This document shows positions 36,419-47,268 of a stretch of 64,000 nucleotides of DNA, in pieces (position 1 is the first letter of the stretch; the number at the start of each line of letters is the position of its first letter). The notes beneath the pieces were generated by a model. The model saw only the letters and a list, made by a program, of their open reading frames with translations, did not search any database and had not been told where the DNA came from. Both the position numbers and the translations under genes were made by a program. The stretch covers positions 710,852 to 774,851 of the forward strand of contig NW_006767442.1 of the NCBI RefSeq assembly GCF_000264995.1, written 5' to 3'. Source of the stretch: Punctularia strigosozonata HHB-11173 SS5. Taxonomy: Eukaryota > Basidiomycota > Agaricomycetes > Corticiales > Punctulariaceae.

Positions 36419-36838
36419 TCACAGCGGCTCAGCGGCGGTGATATAGAGTACTAGACGCCAACATTCGCATCAGCCATATTGTACTATGACAGTAATCCAA
36501 CGGTGCTCACCGTTGTTTCCTCTTATGAAAGTATCGCCGTATCGGTTCGTGACGCGTCCGTTAACGTGTTCTTCGGTCTGTTCCAGTGCGATGTTCATGT
36601 ATCCGTCCAGGCATGACAGTATGCCTACGAGATCGCGGTCAGAACTATGTTGAATCCGTGTAAAGGTTGATGGCTTGCCCCGGTAGTCGACCCCAGAACT
36701 CAAGCGAACCACGACGCGTTTGCCTACCACTCCTTTGAGGAAATCGGTTGGTGACCCCGATACGGCGGGAGGTGGAGGTGGAGGAGCCACCTCATGAGGC
36801 TCTGCGGGAGGCGGAGGAGGATTGGGCGAATCGTCCAT
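36419..36838 (-). CDS. LSM6: U6 snRNA-associated Sm-like protein LSm6
   Basis: Three exons (36679-36838, 36511-36624, 36419-36450) give 101 aa. The Sm fold is clear: PTDFLKGVVGKRVVVRLSSG, VDYRG|ILSCLDGYMNIAL with Sm1, then YGDTFIRGNNVLYIT with Sm2. LSm6 is a subunit of the Lsm1-7 ring (mRNA decay) and Lsm2-8 ring (U6 snRNA). Oddities: the first intron (36625-36678) starts with GC (GCAAGC), and the protein carries a Pro-rich extension of about 28 residues before the Sm core. No in-frame GT donor preserves the VDYRG-ILSC join. The last 10 residues come from a tiny third exon. Start codons of LSM6 and REXO4 are 152 bp apart on opposite strands. Confidence 0.94.
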
Positions 36839-36990
36839 GGTGTGCCGGAAGAGCAAGCCTGAGGCGACAAGCACCGAGGATGGAGTGGCTGTGATTTATT
36901 TCGCGCAGGCTCGCTTTTGCGTTTCGTCTTGTGGGCTTCGCTTTCTACATATCTCCATCGGTGGTGCTTACGCTTTAACACCATTGCGGA
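36839..36990. promoter_or_regulatory. Short bidirectional promoter LSM6 / REXO4
   Basis: Only 152 bp separate the two divergent start codons, so core promoter elements must be shared or overlapping. No TATA box is evident. Both products act on RNA, which fits co-regulation but does not prove it. Confidence 0.5.
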
Positions 36991-38492
36991 ATGGGGAAGG
37001 ACGCGACAAAGAAAGCAAGCTCTGCTGTACCCTCGTCCAACTGGCTTGCGTTGAAGAAGGTTGCATCTTCGCTATTCCCCGTGAAACTTTATCCGTTCTT
37101 ACGCTCCCAGGTTCTGGTGGCAGACGATCTCCTCGGGGAAAACATCAGGTCATAAGGAAGGACATGCTAAGGATTCCGGAAACGTTCCTCCTCGGAAGCG
37201 GAGGCGCATAGCGAGTGAAGTCGATGTACCGGTTGCGAGGACTGCGAGCACGAGCGCGCGGACGCCCTCTCCTCCACCGACGGATGTCGTAGAGAGCGGA
37301 GAGGGCGATGATAAGAACGGGGAGTCTCTGTCATATCTGCGAAGGATGATACTCGGCAAGTTGGAGTCGACGTATAAGGAGGCACAACGAAGGTGAATCC
37401 TGCCCCTCCAGGAAATGTACATGGTGCTGATCGTCGGGATGCAGTCCTGGCAAATATATTGCGCTTGATTGTGAGATGGTCGGAGTTGGCATTGACGGGA
37501 AGGAGTCCTCACTAGCCCGTGTCAGGTATGTTTTTTCGCATCGATCGCTGGCAAAATCCGTTCATACCGGTTCGGTGCCATAGTTTGGTCAATTACCACG
37601 GAGTAGTGCTTATGGACGAGTTTGTGAGGCAAAGGGAGCGCGTGGTGGATTACAGAACGGAGTTCAGTGGTATCAGGCCGTCCGACATGGCCAAAGGTTC
37701 GCTATTTCCCCATTTCAAATTCATCTCGACCGTAGCTGAACGGAAGAACCAGCCAAACCATTTGTTGAGGTTCAGAAACAAGTTGCAGACCTGATCAAGG
37801 ATCGGATACTAATTGGCCATGCTATCTTCAATGATCTTAAGGCAAGTATTATTGGATATCGCTTTGCCGGTATCTGACCATGCACAGGCATTATTACTCT
37901 CGCACCCAGGGCCACTCACGCGAGACACTCAGCGCTTGGCTGCAAAGCACCAGGTGACGAAGAGCAAATATCCGGCGCTGCGTCATCTCGTTCAGCAAGA
38001 AGTCGGTGTCGCGATTCAAGGCGGAGAGCACTCTTCGGTGAGTGCCTTGATATGCTCGATGTTCCCCTGTTTTGGTTACCGAGACGTGCGCAGGTCACCG
38101 ACGCGCGAGCAACTATGGCAATCTTTCGTATACATAAGAAAGAATGGGAGAAAAGTCAACGCCCGATGACCGCCAACGTTCGACAGAATGAGACGAGCGC
38201 CAAGAAGAGCGACTTGATGGATGACGATGACCGAGAAACCACATCGCACGGCGCATCCGCCGATACGGCAAGCAATGTGAAGAAGGGCAAGAGGAAGCGC
38301 AATGAGAAAGAAGGGGGGTCGGGGCTCTTCCCTGGTGGTGGGCGGAAAGGCGTCAGTTCTGGCAAGTCGGTGGTGATTAGGCGGAGGGGTGATGTCGTCG
38401 ACGAACGAGGACGGCAGAAGGGCTCTGCGGCCGGGCACGGAGGAAGGAAGGCTGCAGGAAACTGGTGGGCGGATTTGGGCTCCGGTGTATAA
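36991..38492 (+). CDS. REX4: RNA exonuclease 4 (DEDDh family)
   Basis: Multi-exon gene. It starts [20 protein letters not shown], followed by a basic disordered region (KRRRIASE). The exonuclease core then begins: [12 protein letters not shown] (ExoI motif, D and E ligands), [39 protein letters not shown] (ExoII), DTQRLAAKH and the ExoIII stretch [14 protein letters not shown] with catalytic His/Asp positions. A Lys/Gly-rich nuclear tail follows. The order and words match Rexo4/Rex4, a nucleolar 3'-5' exonuclease linked to ribosomal RNA processing. The ALDCEMVG exon is reached by a splice at the end of a 50-nt intron, so single-frame prediction would miss it. The first coding exons (36991-37390) are the least certain part of the model. 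Confidence 0.9.
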
Positions 38493-38902
38493 GGAGAGTA
38501 CCAGTTTGATCTCCGAGTTGGCGAATTCGTCTGCGTGCTCTTGCGTTGCAACACGCTCAAGCTACGCCTTCATCTACATGGACATGCGTATATATTGTTC
38601 TGGAAATGAATGAAGTGCAGTTGATTGTGGGGAACGTGTGGCGGAGTTGATGTTCGTTCCAAGTCCCGACGTCGCCCAGGTGTACTCTCTCATCCTCCAC
38701 TCCCTCGAGCTGCCTGTATCTGCTTGTCGCTGGATATCACTATTTACCCTCCCTGGGCGCCTCGAGGACGGGTGTAAGTATAGTCTCGCGCCGTTAGCTG
38801 TGATCCGTAGCCACCGCCACTCCCGCATAAGCAAGGACTTCGTTGGTGGCCGCGCCATTGCTGGCCGCCTCACCACGCATATAGTCAAGTTCGACCAGCT
38901 TG
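38493..38902. other. Intergenic region REX4 / F-box gene
   Basis: 410 bp; an in-frame-looking ORF here (38638 on) has no motif and is not called. No clear promoter box is seen. Confidence 0.4.
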
Positions 38903-41157
38903 ATGGACGACGCGGACGACCGCGAACAAGACATGCGCAACCTCGCCTACCTCCCGTACGAGCTTTTGCTACACGTCGTTCAGCACCTCGACTCCGTCAA
39001 GGACGTGAACGCGCTCCAACAAGTTAGCATCAAGTTGTGTTCGGCGATCTCGCTGTGTACTGTACTAATCCGCTCTTCGATCCATGTAGACATGCCAATC
39101 ACTATACTCCTTCGCTATCACCCGACCAGTCTACCGCCACCTCGCCCATGCTCTTCTTTCCCGTTGCCGCCCGCTGCCCGTCGACGGCTTTACCTCCATC
39201 ATCAACTTCACCCGGGAGGAACTTCGCGCCGCCGTCAACCGCGCCGCACTCATAGAGCACGGTTGGACATTCGCCGCGCCACGGCCGTCGCGCCTGCACC
39301 CGTTCGTCGGCCCGCCGGAAAAGTCGTGGTACAAGGTCCTGGAGGCGCCCGAGGCGCATGGCATTGACTGGCTGAGCCCGATCACGCCCAGGTATAACAT
39401 GTACGCGACGCCGCACGGGAACGTGTACTGCTGGGACGTCGAGCACGATCGATGCGTCGCGCAGTGGCAACCTGAGGTCAAGTGGTCGTTGTGGAAGTGC
39501 CGTGTCGAGTTCGACATGCGCTCCGTGTTCTTCGTTATGGCTAGGGTTGTTCGTGGAGAGTGAGTTTTCGCTATCGCCTTTGCCATCCGGATGCGTGCTA
39601 ATCAATATGCGGCGCAGCGGCGATGAACCCGGCCTGATGGAGTTCATGACTATGAGCCTGGTGTTCCCGGCACCTCCGGACAGCTCATCCGAGGACCCGG
39701 CGCCAGAGTTTCGGGAACTCAACAAGTTCCTAACATCGGGTTATGTGCTAAACCTTTTCCTCCTCGACCCTCTGTCGCGTTTGTTAGCAGCCTTCATCTG
39801 GCTGCCAGAGGTCAAATCGATGGGTCTTTACGTCCTGTTCGATTGGGAGCAACCAGAATACGTCTTCGTCAACACTGGGATAGAATGCGTGAGCATTTCG
39901 AACCCTACATACGACACGCTCTCCAACTGACTTCAGACACAGGACGCCTTGGCCATGTCTCCCAACTGGTCGTGCATCCTCTCTGGCGACCGGATGGTTA
40001 TGCATGTCGAGGATACCTCAGCCGTCACCCAGTACGTTTACACGCTGCCCACCCTTCGCGAACACGTACAGTCCGTCCCTTCCGCATTCTCGCACGCGCC
40101 CAAAATTTCCACTACCCTCGCTCCCATCTTCTCCATGCGCAAAAGGCTTCACTACCTGCCGCTCCCCCGGGAGCCAACGCTGTCCGCCCCGGCTACGTCG
40201 GGGGGCGCAGTGTTAACGCAGACGGAGTCCGGAAATCTGACTGTGACGCACTCCCCGTTTGCCACGGACAGGGCGGCCTCATCTGTCCATGCGGTCCACC
40301 AGCCTGCGGTGATCACGCTCGTGCCAGACCCAGACGCAGGTTGGGTGATGCAAATCACGGCGGCCACGCCTACGACGCCGGTTCCTCCGCCCACCCCCGC
40401 GCCTGTTCTGACCCATCATCAAGTAACCGATCAAGGTCAAGCGCTAACGGCGATGGTGCCCTCATACGCCAACCCGTTTCCGCCAGACATATGGTCAACG
40501 GAGAGCGCGCACTTCGTGCGGCAATGGTGGCCAACGCTTCCTGGCGTCCCGCGCTTGAGCTGCACCGTACTCCTCCTCGCGACGCACGACCCGGTCACGC
40601 ACACGAACCAATACACGCTCGCGCAGCACTACTTCGAGGTGCCAATGGAGGACCCGCCAAAGGCGGATGCGCTGCGCCATGCACGGAAGGGTGGCGGGGA
40701 GCGCTTCGACCCGGGCGAGGTGTATGAATGTGAGGGGGGGATCTGGGTTTGGTACCTCCGCGAGCCGTTCGAGCTCGTGTGCATCCAGGACGATCTCGGG
40801 CCAGAAGAGGAGCTCGACGTGTTCGCGCGCACGCGCCCCCTCATCGCAGTCGACTTCTGCCATGCGGCTTGGGTGGAGTACGTCGACCCGCCGCCGATAT
40901 TGCCCGAGGGTGCGGACCCGGACATGCCTGTGCCCGAGGACGAGCGGAAACGGCTGCGGATGGTCACCTTCCCGCCTGTTGGGCACGAAGGCGAGTGGGG
41001 TGGGAGGAAGGAGGACGCGCGCGGGACCGTGAAGACGCTCGAGGTGCCGGACGAGCTCGACTTAAGCACAGTGGAAACGATAAACTTAGATCAGAGCCAG
41101 GGGAGCGTCATACTGTCGACGAGGGGAGGGAGGATTTTTATTCTCAATTATGACTAG
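38903..41157 (+). CDS. F-box domain protein
   Basis: The N-terminus reads LAYLPYELLLHVVQHLDSVK then ALQQTC across a 70-nt intron: an F-box (Skp1-binding) helix set. Downstream, a beta-rich region of about 600 residues follows, with words such as NMYATPHGNVYCWDVEHDRC and a C-terminal SVILSTRGGRIFILNYD that resembles a beta-propeller blade. This is the layout of agaricomycete F-box proteins, which usually act as substrate receptors of SCF ubiquitin ligases; the substrate is unknown. At least four exons join; the large last exon starts near 39940. The ATG at 38903 directly precedes MDDADDREQDMRNLAYLP. The gene is convergent with MRH4, whose stop is 141 bp away. Confidence 0.78.
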
Positions 41158-41298
41158 CGATAAGCCCTGTGCCTATCTAGCATTCGGCCGCGAGCGTACT
41201 ATCGACCTGGGATTATATAGGACAGCAACTAGTGTATATAATGCAATACACCTCCATAAGGCGACTAAAACGGCAGCGGTACATACCGGTTGAATCAT

Positions 41299-43478
41299 CT
41301 AAACCCTGCGCTTTCGCCCCATGACGGCGCCGACCTTTTGCTTCACCTCGCGAGTGCGGGACGAGCCGCGCCCCTTGGCCTTGCCGAAGATGACAACCTT
41401 GCCGGGCATGCCCGCCCGCCCTGCACGGCCAGCGCGGTGGAGAAAGTCGATCATGTTCCGCGGCGGGTCCGCGATGAAGACATGCCGTACCGAAGGGTCG
41501 AAGTCGAGCCCGCGGGAGAGAAGAGAGGTCGTGATCAGCACCCGGGGCTCGTCAGTCGAGGGAGATGTGGAGATGGAGGGCACGATGGCTTTCGTGGCCG
41601 CGTCTGCGGCCGGGGGGTTGGAAAGTGGGGGTGCGTCGGAGAGACTGGGTGCGACGTAGGACGTCTGGCGCGGCCGAAGGAAGCTTGCGATGTGCCTGTT
41701 GGAACCCTGCGAGCGTGCGGCGCTCGTGCCCGTCAGCGCAACAGTCGGGACGCCCTTCTCGTTCAGAAAGGCGGCGCACTCTTCGACCTTGGTGCCCTTG
41801 TTGAAGAAGACGAGGACCTTGGACCGGTCGAAGCCAGCGACGGCGTCGTCCCGCCAGACGCTCCGGATGCGCTGCTCGACATCGGCGTTGCGATTGCCGC
41901 CGGTCCAGGCGGCATGCTCGACCGCGAGCTTGGAGGGAAGCTTATGCAGTGCGGGAGAGATGAGGCGGGTCATGCGCGAGTGGTGCGTATCGAGGTAGGT
42001 ACCGAGGGAGGAAGGGACGGTGGCAGTTGTGAGGACGAGGTTGAAGGGGTACGTGATTGACGTGGACGTGGTGGGTTGGCGAGGGTCCGATTTCGGGATG
42101 AAGTCGGGGGAGAGGGGCACGGGATGACCGCGAGCGCCGCTGATGTCGGCGAGGAGCAGACGCGTCGCCTTTTGAAAGTCGGAGTCTGTAAGAGGAGCGC
42201 AAAAGGGGGCGCGATTAGTGTGTGCGCAGAACAAGAGGAATGGATGGGCTACTGACCGAAGAGAACATCGGCCTCGTCGATGACAACCCACTCAACGTTT
42301 TCAAGGCCCATTTCCGGGCGACGGACGACCCAACCCGGCGGGACTTCGCGCTTGGGGTCGCCGGCGCGACGCACGTCCAGACCGCGATCCCAGCCGTGTC
42401 CCTTAGCCATTTCGAGAATCTTCATCGGCGTGCCAACGAGCACATCTATCGGACGCGGCGTTCCACCCATCCCAGGGCGAATGTCTATCTCGCCCACATC
42501 TCCGCCCTCCTCCCCCGATGACGGAGGGCGGAAGAACGCGCCGCCGGCTCGGGCCATTTTCGACGCGGAGAGTGGACGCGCGGGGGATTTTGAAGCACTA
42601 GGCACGTTTGCGCGGGAGGCGCAGAGAACGCGGAGCTTAGCGACGTGGAGGAGCGACTTGGCGGAAGTCGCTAGCTGGCGCGCAAGCTCGTGCGTAGGGG
42701 CGAGGACGAGCGCGCGTGGAGCGGTTGCATACTTGGAACGGCGCACAGGGGCGCCCTCGCTCGCCTTGAGGGCATGCAGCATCGGAAGGAGGTAGGCGAG
42801 CGACTTGCCCGAGCCGGTTTCGGAGGCGAGGAGGTATTCGTTCCACGTTGGAGTCGGTGCAGATTCTTCGGCTGGCGGCAGGAGGTGCTTGAGCGCCAGC
42901 GCTTGAATGGGCGTCGGCCGTGCGTTTGGCCCAAGGATTTCGTGCACGCATGTGAGCAATCCTTCGTTCAAGGGCGGGGAGGTGAACCGTTGGGGGAGCG
43001 CGTCGACGGACTCGGCCTGCGTCGTGAGCGCGAACTCGTCGCCGAGCGGGTTGTAGATCTTGGCAGCCCTTGATGTATTCGCGGAAGAGGAGTCGGACGG
43101 GGGCTCGAGGCGGAGACGGGGGTGTAGGTCCGGCGCCGCTACGCCTTTGTGGGCGGACGCGGCAGGTTTGCTCAGGCGTGGGCGCCTTGGGACGCTGGCA
43201 TACTCGAATGGGGTCGCCTTGGAGCGGGGTTTGAGAGTCTTAGCGAGTCCCGTACGCACGGTTGCTGTGTCGGGACGTGAGCCAGGAGTGATTTAAGCTC
43301 TCGGTAAGACGGACCTACGACCATTCCGTTTGCCTCTAGACGATGTGCTCTTCAGCCCGTGATGCGAAGTCGCTGAGCTATGAAACTCGTTAAACAGAGC
43401 GCGCTTGATGCAGCATCCTGAGGCTAGTGAACTTGAGCTAGTGAAAGCAGACAGCCCAAGCCCGGCGGTGGGCGACAT
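41299..43478 (-). CDS. MRH4: Mitochondrial DEAD-box RNA helicase Mrh4
   Basis: Three exons, about 683 aa. The first exon (MSPTAGLGLSAFTSSSS ... FHSSATSHHGLKS) is Ser/Arg-rich and acid-poor, a mitochondrial presequence. It joins through a 54-nt intron to the helicase. DEAD-box motifs in order: PTPIQALAL (Q), ASETGSGKS (I), APTHELARQ (Ia), VGTP, VIDEADVLF (II, DEAD), LTTATVPSS (III, TAT), VLVFFNKGTK (IV), LLSRGLDFDP (V) and HRAGRAGRAG (VI). The ASETGSGKS motif I and TTAT motif III agree with the Mrh4 group. In yeast Mrh4 acts in late assembly of the large mitochondrial ribosomal subunit. In-frame codons of the second exon lack an ATG before the conserved region, which supports the separate start exon. 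An inserted Gly/Ser-rich loop lies between motifs Ia and Ib. Confidence 0.9.
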
Positions 43479-43753
43479 CCTAGCGAGAGCCAAAGAGGAA
43501 GCCGAAGGGCGCTTAATCTTGTTCAGAGTGCGGTTCTTGGATTAGGGTCAAGCCAAGTAAGCGCCCGCGATATTTTGTGCTCACACGCGCGAAATGACGT
43601 GCTCCCACCACCACGGGCGAGGAGGAGAGGTTGTGCCAATCAATACGCGTATTCCTGCTTCGTAATTGCTCTTGAGCCCGGGACCGGGTACAAACTTGTA
43701 GACGACCTATAGGTTTCTCCTTTGCCAACGTCGCTGTTCAGGGCACTGGCATC
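43479..43753. promoter_or_regulatory. Divergent promoter region MRH4 / mitochondrial carrier
   Basis: 275 bp between start codons of two nuclear genes for mitochondrial proteins. No TATA box is evident. Confidence 0.4.
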
Positions 43754-45342
43754 ATGTCCGAGTCTCTCCCACCGGCGAGCTCGCTCGCGACTATCAACGA
43801 ACTCCTTGCAGGCAGCGTTGGGGGTGCGGCTCAAGTGCTCGTGGGCCAGCCGCTTGATACTGTCAAGACTCGCGCGCAGATTGCACCCAGTACGATGTTC
43901 GAGTTGATGAACGTATCGTATCGGATTGCTGATGATATAACTGCCGTCTTTCCTGCACGTATCACTTGACTGTTGTCTCGAAATGTGGCATTGCAGAGGG
44001 CATGTTTGTGAGTTGCGAACCGCATTGTGATAACGCGTCATCCAATTCGGGGACGTTTACAGAAGGGCCCTATGGACATCCTTGTCCAGACTATGCGGAA
44101 CGAGGGCTTCTTCGCCCTTTACAAAGGTCCGTGTCACTGAAATCGATCGCTTCCTCATATGAACAATGTGTAGGCATGCTGTCGCCTCTTGTCGGAATCG
44201 CCGGTGTGAACAGTCTCCTCTTCGCGTCCTATGCGTTCTCCAAGCGCGTGCTGTCTCCCTACCCCGACCTGTCACTGAAGCAGATCGCCGTTGCTGGGGC
44301 TATGGCTGGCGCTGCGAACGCGATATTGGCCAGTCCAGGTGAGTGGGAATTTTTGCGCCGGAATCTCGGGCTCACGAGCCGTGCTCCGATTGCAGTGGAG
44401 ATGTTCAAGATCAGAATGCAAGGGCAGTACGGCGCAGCCGGCGACAAGCGTCTGCGAGACGTCGCGAAGGAGATGTGGTCCGACTGGGGCTTCAGGAAAG
44501 GTGTCATGCGCGGGTATTGGGTAGGCTACAACTGTTACGCCTTGGCGATGATTTACATTGGTATCGCACAGGTCACAGTTGCAAGAGAAATACCCGCCTA
44601 CGCTGGGTACGTGTTCTCGTGCGCTAGTTCTAGCTCTTGCTTAACATCCAATCGCAGGTTCTACTCGGGTATGCATACCGTGCTTTTTGTGCGTGTGTTG
44701 GGTATACTGACCAGGGACTGAAACCAGCCTTTGAGTTCTCTAAGCGTCGATTCGCCAAGAAATATGATAACAAGGTGCCGGTATGGGCGCTGCTCGCAAG
44801 TGGCGCCGGTGGTGGTGTACGACAGTTCATTACATCGCCGCCGTATGTAGGGGCTGATTTTACGCCCTGGTGCAGATCGCATACTGGCTTGCGTGCTACC
44901 CGTTAGGTGAGATCCACGTTCCAAGAAGGCCCTCACACACTAACATTGGCGGTACAGACGTGGTGAAGTCGCGCGTGCAGCTTCGGCCGATTCCACCAAC
45001 CGGCACGCCAGTCCAGTACATCGCGCATGAGATCAGGGCCGTTGTACAGGAAAGCGGCTGGTATGCGCTCACATTGCTCTAACCTTTATGACCATTTCTG
45101 ACGCATATCTGCAGGACGGGGTTATATCGCGGATTATCACCCTCCCGTGCGTGGTCTCATAGCGTATCACATACGACAGTATATATGCTGATTATTTGAT
45201 ACAGTTATCAGGAGTATACCAGCTGCGGCTTCAACGTTCGCAGCGTATGAGCTCTCTAGAGGTAACTTGAGCGTTCCATCCCCCTTTCCATATGGTGCTC
45301 AGTGTCTCCTCAGAATACCTGCTCAAAGTGACCGGTGTATGA
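43754..45342 (+). CDS. Mitochondrial carrier (SLC25 family, Ymc-like)
   Basis: Many short exons join to a three-repeat carrier of about 300 aa. Each repeat shows the carrier signature: QPLDTVKTR in repeat 1, SPVEMFKIRMQ in repeat 2 and a DVVKSRVQLRP word in repeat 3. The C-terminus reads GLYRGLSPSLIRSIPAAAST followed by FAAYELS, assembled over two small introns, and ends EYLLKVTGV. First-repeat words ELLAGSVGGAAQVLVGQPLD recall the carnitine/ornithine/Ymc subgroup, which moves carboxylates or amino acids across the inner membrane. The substrate cannot be fixed from the sequence. The start MSESLPPASSLATINELLAG fits the family. Confidence 0.85.
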
Positions 45343-45458
45343 TTTTCCTCGTGTATCACCATCTTACAGTACACGGCGTTTGCCTGCTAGCAAAGAGAGG
45401 GAAGGTTACACCAATACTACAAATCTGGGTCATCCCTCATCTCCTGGTGACTCTCCGC

Positions 45459-46850
45459 TTAAGATTCCGTGATCAGACTCCATTTCCTGAGCGTGCCGTC
45501 CCGATCACCCGATAACACGGACCTATTGTCGTGGAGGAATACGAATGTGCCCGACCCTGGTACGCGTTTCTCCCTATCCATGTCCTGTTCGAACTCCCAC
45601 TTGACGTTCCGCTCCGCATCGTAGACGACCAGCCGCCCGTCCCCCACCTTGAATCCGATGATGGGCTCCTCACCGAGCGGCCCGCGCCCGTATAGTAATT
45701 CGTAGACCTCCAACCAACCAGAAAACCGCTTGCCATCGACTTGCCAGTAGCTCTTGCACTCTCCCGAGCGAACGTCGAACACACGCACGGTGCCGCTTCC
45801 GGCGCCTGCGGCAAGGTAGAGCGGCCCACCCGTCGTGTCAGGCGCGAATCTGAGCGAGCGGATCCATCTAGAAAATCCCTCCAACGCATGCAGCAGCTCC
45901 CCCGTCTGCGCGTTCCACACTCTGACCTTCTTATCCCCCGAGCCCACCGCGAGTAGCGTGCCGTCGGGTGACCAGGCTCCGCTCCAGTTCTGCTCCGTGC
46001 TTCCCTTCAACTCGATCTCAAGCTTGCCCGTTTCGATGCTCCATATGCGCACTGTCCTGTCCCACGACACGACGGCGAGCCTGCGCGAGTCAGGGCTGTC
46101 TCCTAGCCACATGACAGCGTTCGACTCCGCGATGCGGAAACGCTCCTTGCGGGCGGCGATGTCGTATACGACAGAGTCGTGACGATCCTGGAGAAAGAAG
46201 AGCAGGGTGCCATCGCGGCTGAACGGATACGAGCAGAAGTGAGGGAGCTCTGCATTCTCGAAGGTGTTACCCATGCGCCCCTCGCGACGAATCCCAACGC
46301 TCTGCAACGTGTTCTCGAACCCCGCGCGGATCGTCGCCGTCTCCGCCTCGACGTCCTGTGCGGTCCAGCCGGCACTCTTGACTAGCTCCTCCAGCGCGAA
46401 CTCAACTGCCTTGCTCGCGACTCTGTCAGCTGCGTTCTTCGCCGCCTCGACGGAGGGTTTCTCCTCGTCGAGGTCCCACAGAAACGTCGATTTGTTGTGA
46501 AGTTTGCCCGTCGGGCTCGTGCTGGAGGCGAGCAGCCTGCCGTTGGGGTGGAAGTGGACGGAGCGGAGATAGCCGACATGGCCGCGAAGCCGGCGACGCA
46601 GCTCAAGCGATACGGCGTCGTAGATCAGGACGTCGCTGCTGGCGCCTACGGCGATTAGAGCGCCGTCGGGAGAGATAGCGAGGTTGGACGTGAGCTCGCC
46701 CGGCAGCGTGGCCTTGGAGGACTCTTCGCCCCACTTCTTGGGGCCTGAGAACCCCGGCGCCCACGTTACCGGCTGACCGTCCTTTTCGAAGTCGTATTTC
46801 ATCTGATGCACCCAGGCATCGATGAAGTCTTGTGGAGTTGTCACCGTCAT
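45459..46850 (-). CDS. WD40-repeat protein A (tandem single-exon pair)
   Basis: One uninterrupted exon, 463 aa. Recognisable WD-type blades include LAISPDGALIAVGASSDVLI, LRSVHFHPNGRLLASSTS, RLAVVSWDRTVRIWSIETG, GAWSPDGTLLAVGSGDKKVR with VWNAQTG, and a last DGTLRKWS. A conserved N-terminal cap DAWVHQMKYDFEKDGQPVTW precedes the propeller, and a helical insert of about 60 residues (AADRVASKAVEFALEELVK) lies between blades. The family is, in my reading, basidiomycete-restricted and of unknown function; a scaffold role is only the general expectation. The paralogue at 47269-48702 has the same orientation and layout. Absence of introns is unlike almost every neighbour. ATG 46850 is the first Met; the upstream in-frame start would be non-ATG. 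Confidence 0.82.
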   Translation of the reverse strand: MTVTTPQDFIDAWVHQMKYDFEKDGQPVTWAPGFSGPKKWGEESSKATLPGELTSNLAISPDGALIAVGASSDVLIYDAVSLELRRRLRGHVGYLRSVHFHPNGRLLASSTSPTGKLHNKSTFLWDLDEEKPSVEAAKNAADRVASKAVEFALEELVKSAGWTAQDVEAETATIRAGFENTLQSVGIRREGRMGNTFENAELPHFCSYPFSRDGTLLFFLQDRHDSVVYDIAARKERFRIAESNAVMWLGDSPDSRRLAVVSWDRTVRIWSIETGKLEIELKGSTEQNWSGAWSPDGTLLAVGSGDKKVRVWNAQTGELLHALEGFSRWIRSLRFAPDTTGGPLYLAAGAGSGTVRVFDVRSGECKSYWQVDGKRFSGWLEVYELLYGRGPLGEEPIIGFKVGDGRLVVYDAERNVKWEFEQDMDREKRVPGSGTFVFLHDNRSVLSGDRDGTLRKWSLITES

Positions 46851-47268
46851 GGTTGACACGTATAGAGGCAATACGGGTTGGGATTTGCGGGTTCATGCCT
46901 GCGACATGCGCTTTAAGTACAGATATTGCAGGCTGTGGAGCTTCGCAAGCGCCTAGCTGCGGGGAGAATGTGCCTTACTGTATACCTGCTGCGGCGTTTC
47001 ATCATTTCGAACATATGACCTGAACGTTCCCGAGGCAAATCTCTTGCAACGATGTTCACATGGTACCCAACTCAGAGAATAGAGTGTATTTGCAGCACGA
47101 GCGGGACTCGTATTTCGGCGGGCTCATCATTGCCTACTGCGGAGAACTTCAGCACCTTGCAAATACACTCTAACGCCTGCTCGAACTAACCTGTGTGGTA
47201 AGTCCCAAGTTATTTTACAACACACGTTGATATTAAACTCGGCATGATCTCTTCCAGCCACCTTCATC
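46851..47268. other. Spacer between the WD40 paralogues
   Basis: 418 bp with no gene. By eye it resembles the upstream region of WD40 gene B in places (a short tacagat/tacagac word followed by gtgcct), as expected for a segmental tandem duplication. Confidence 0.35.
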
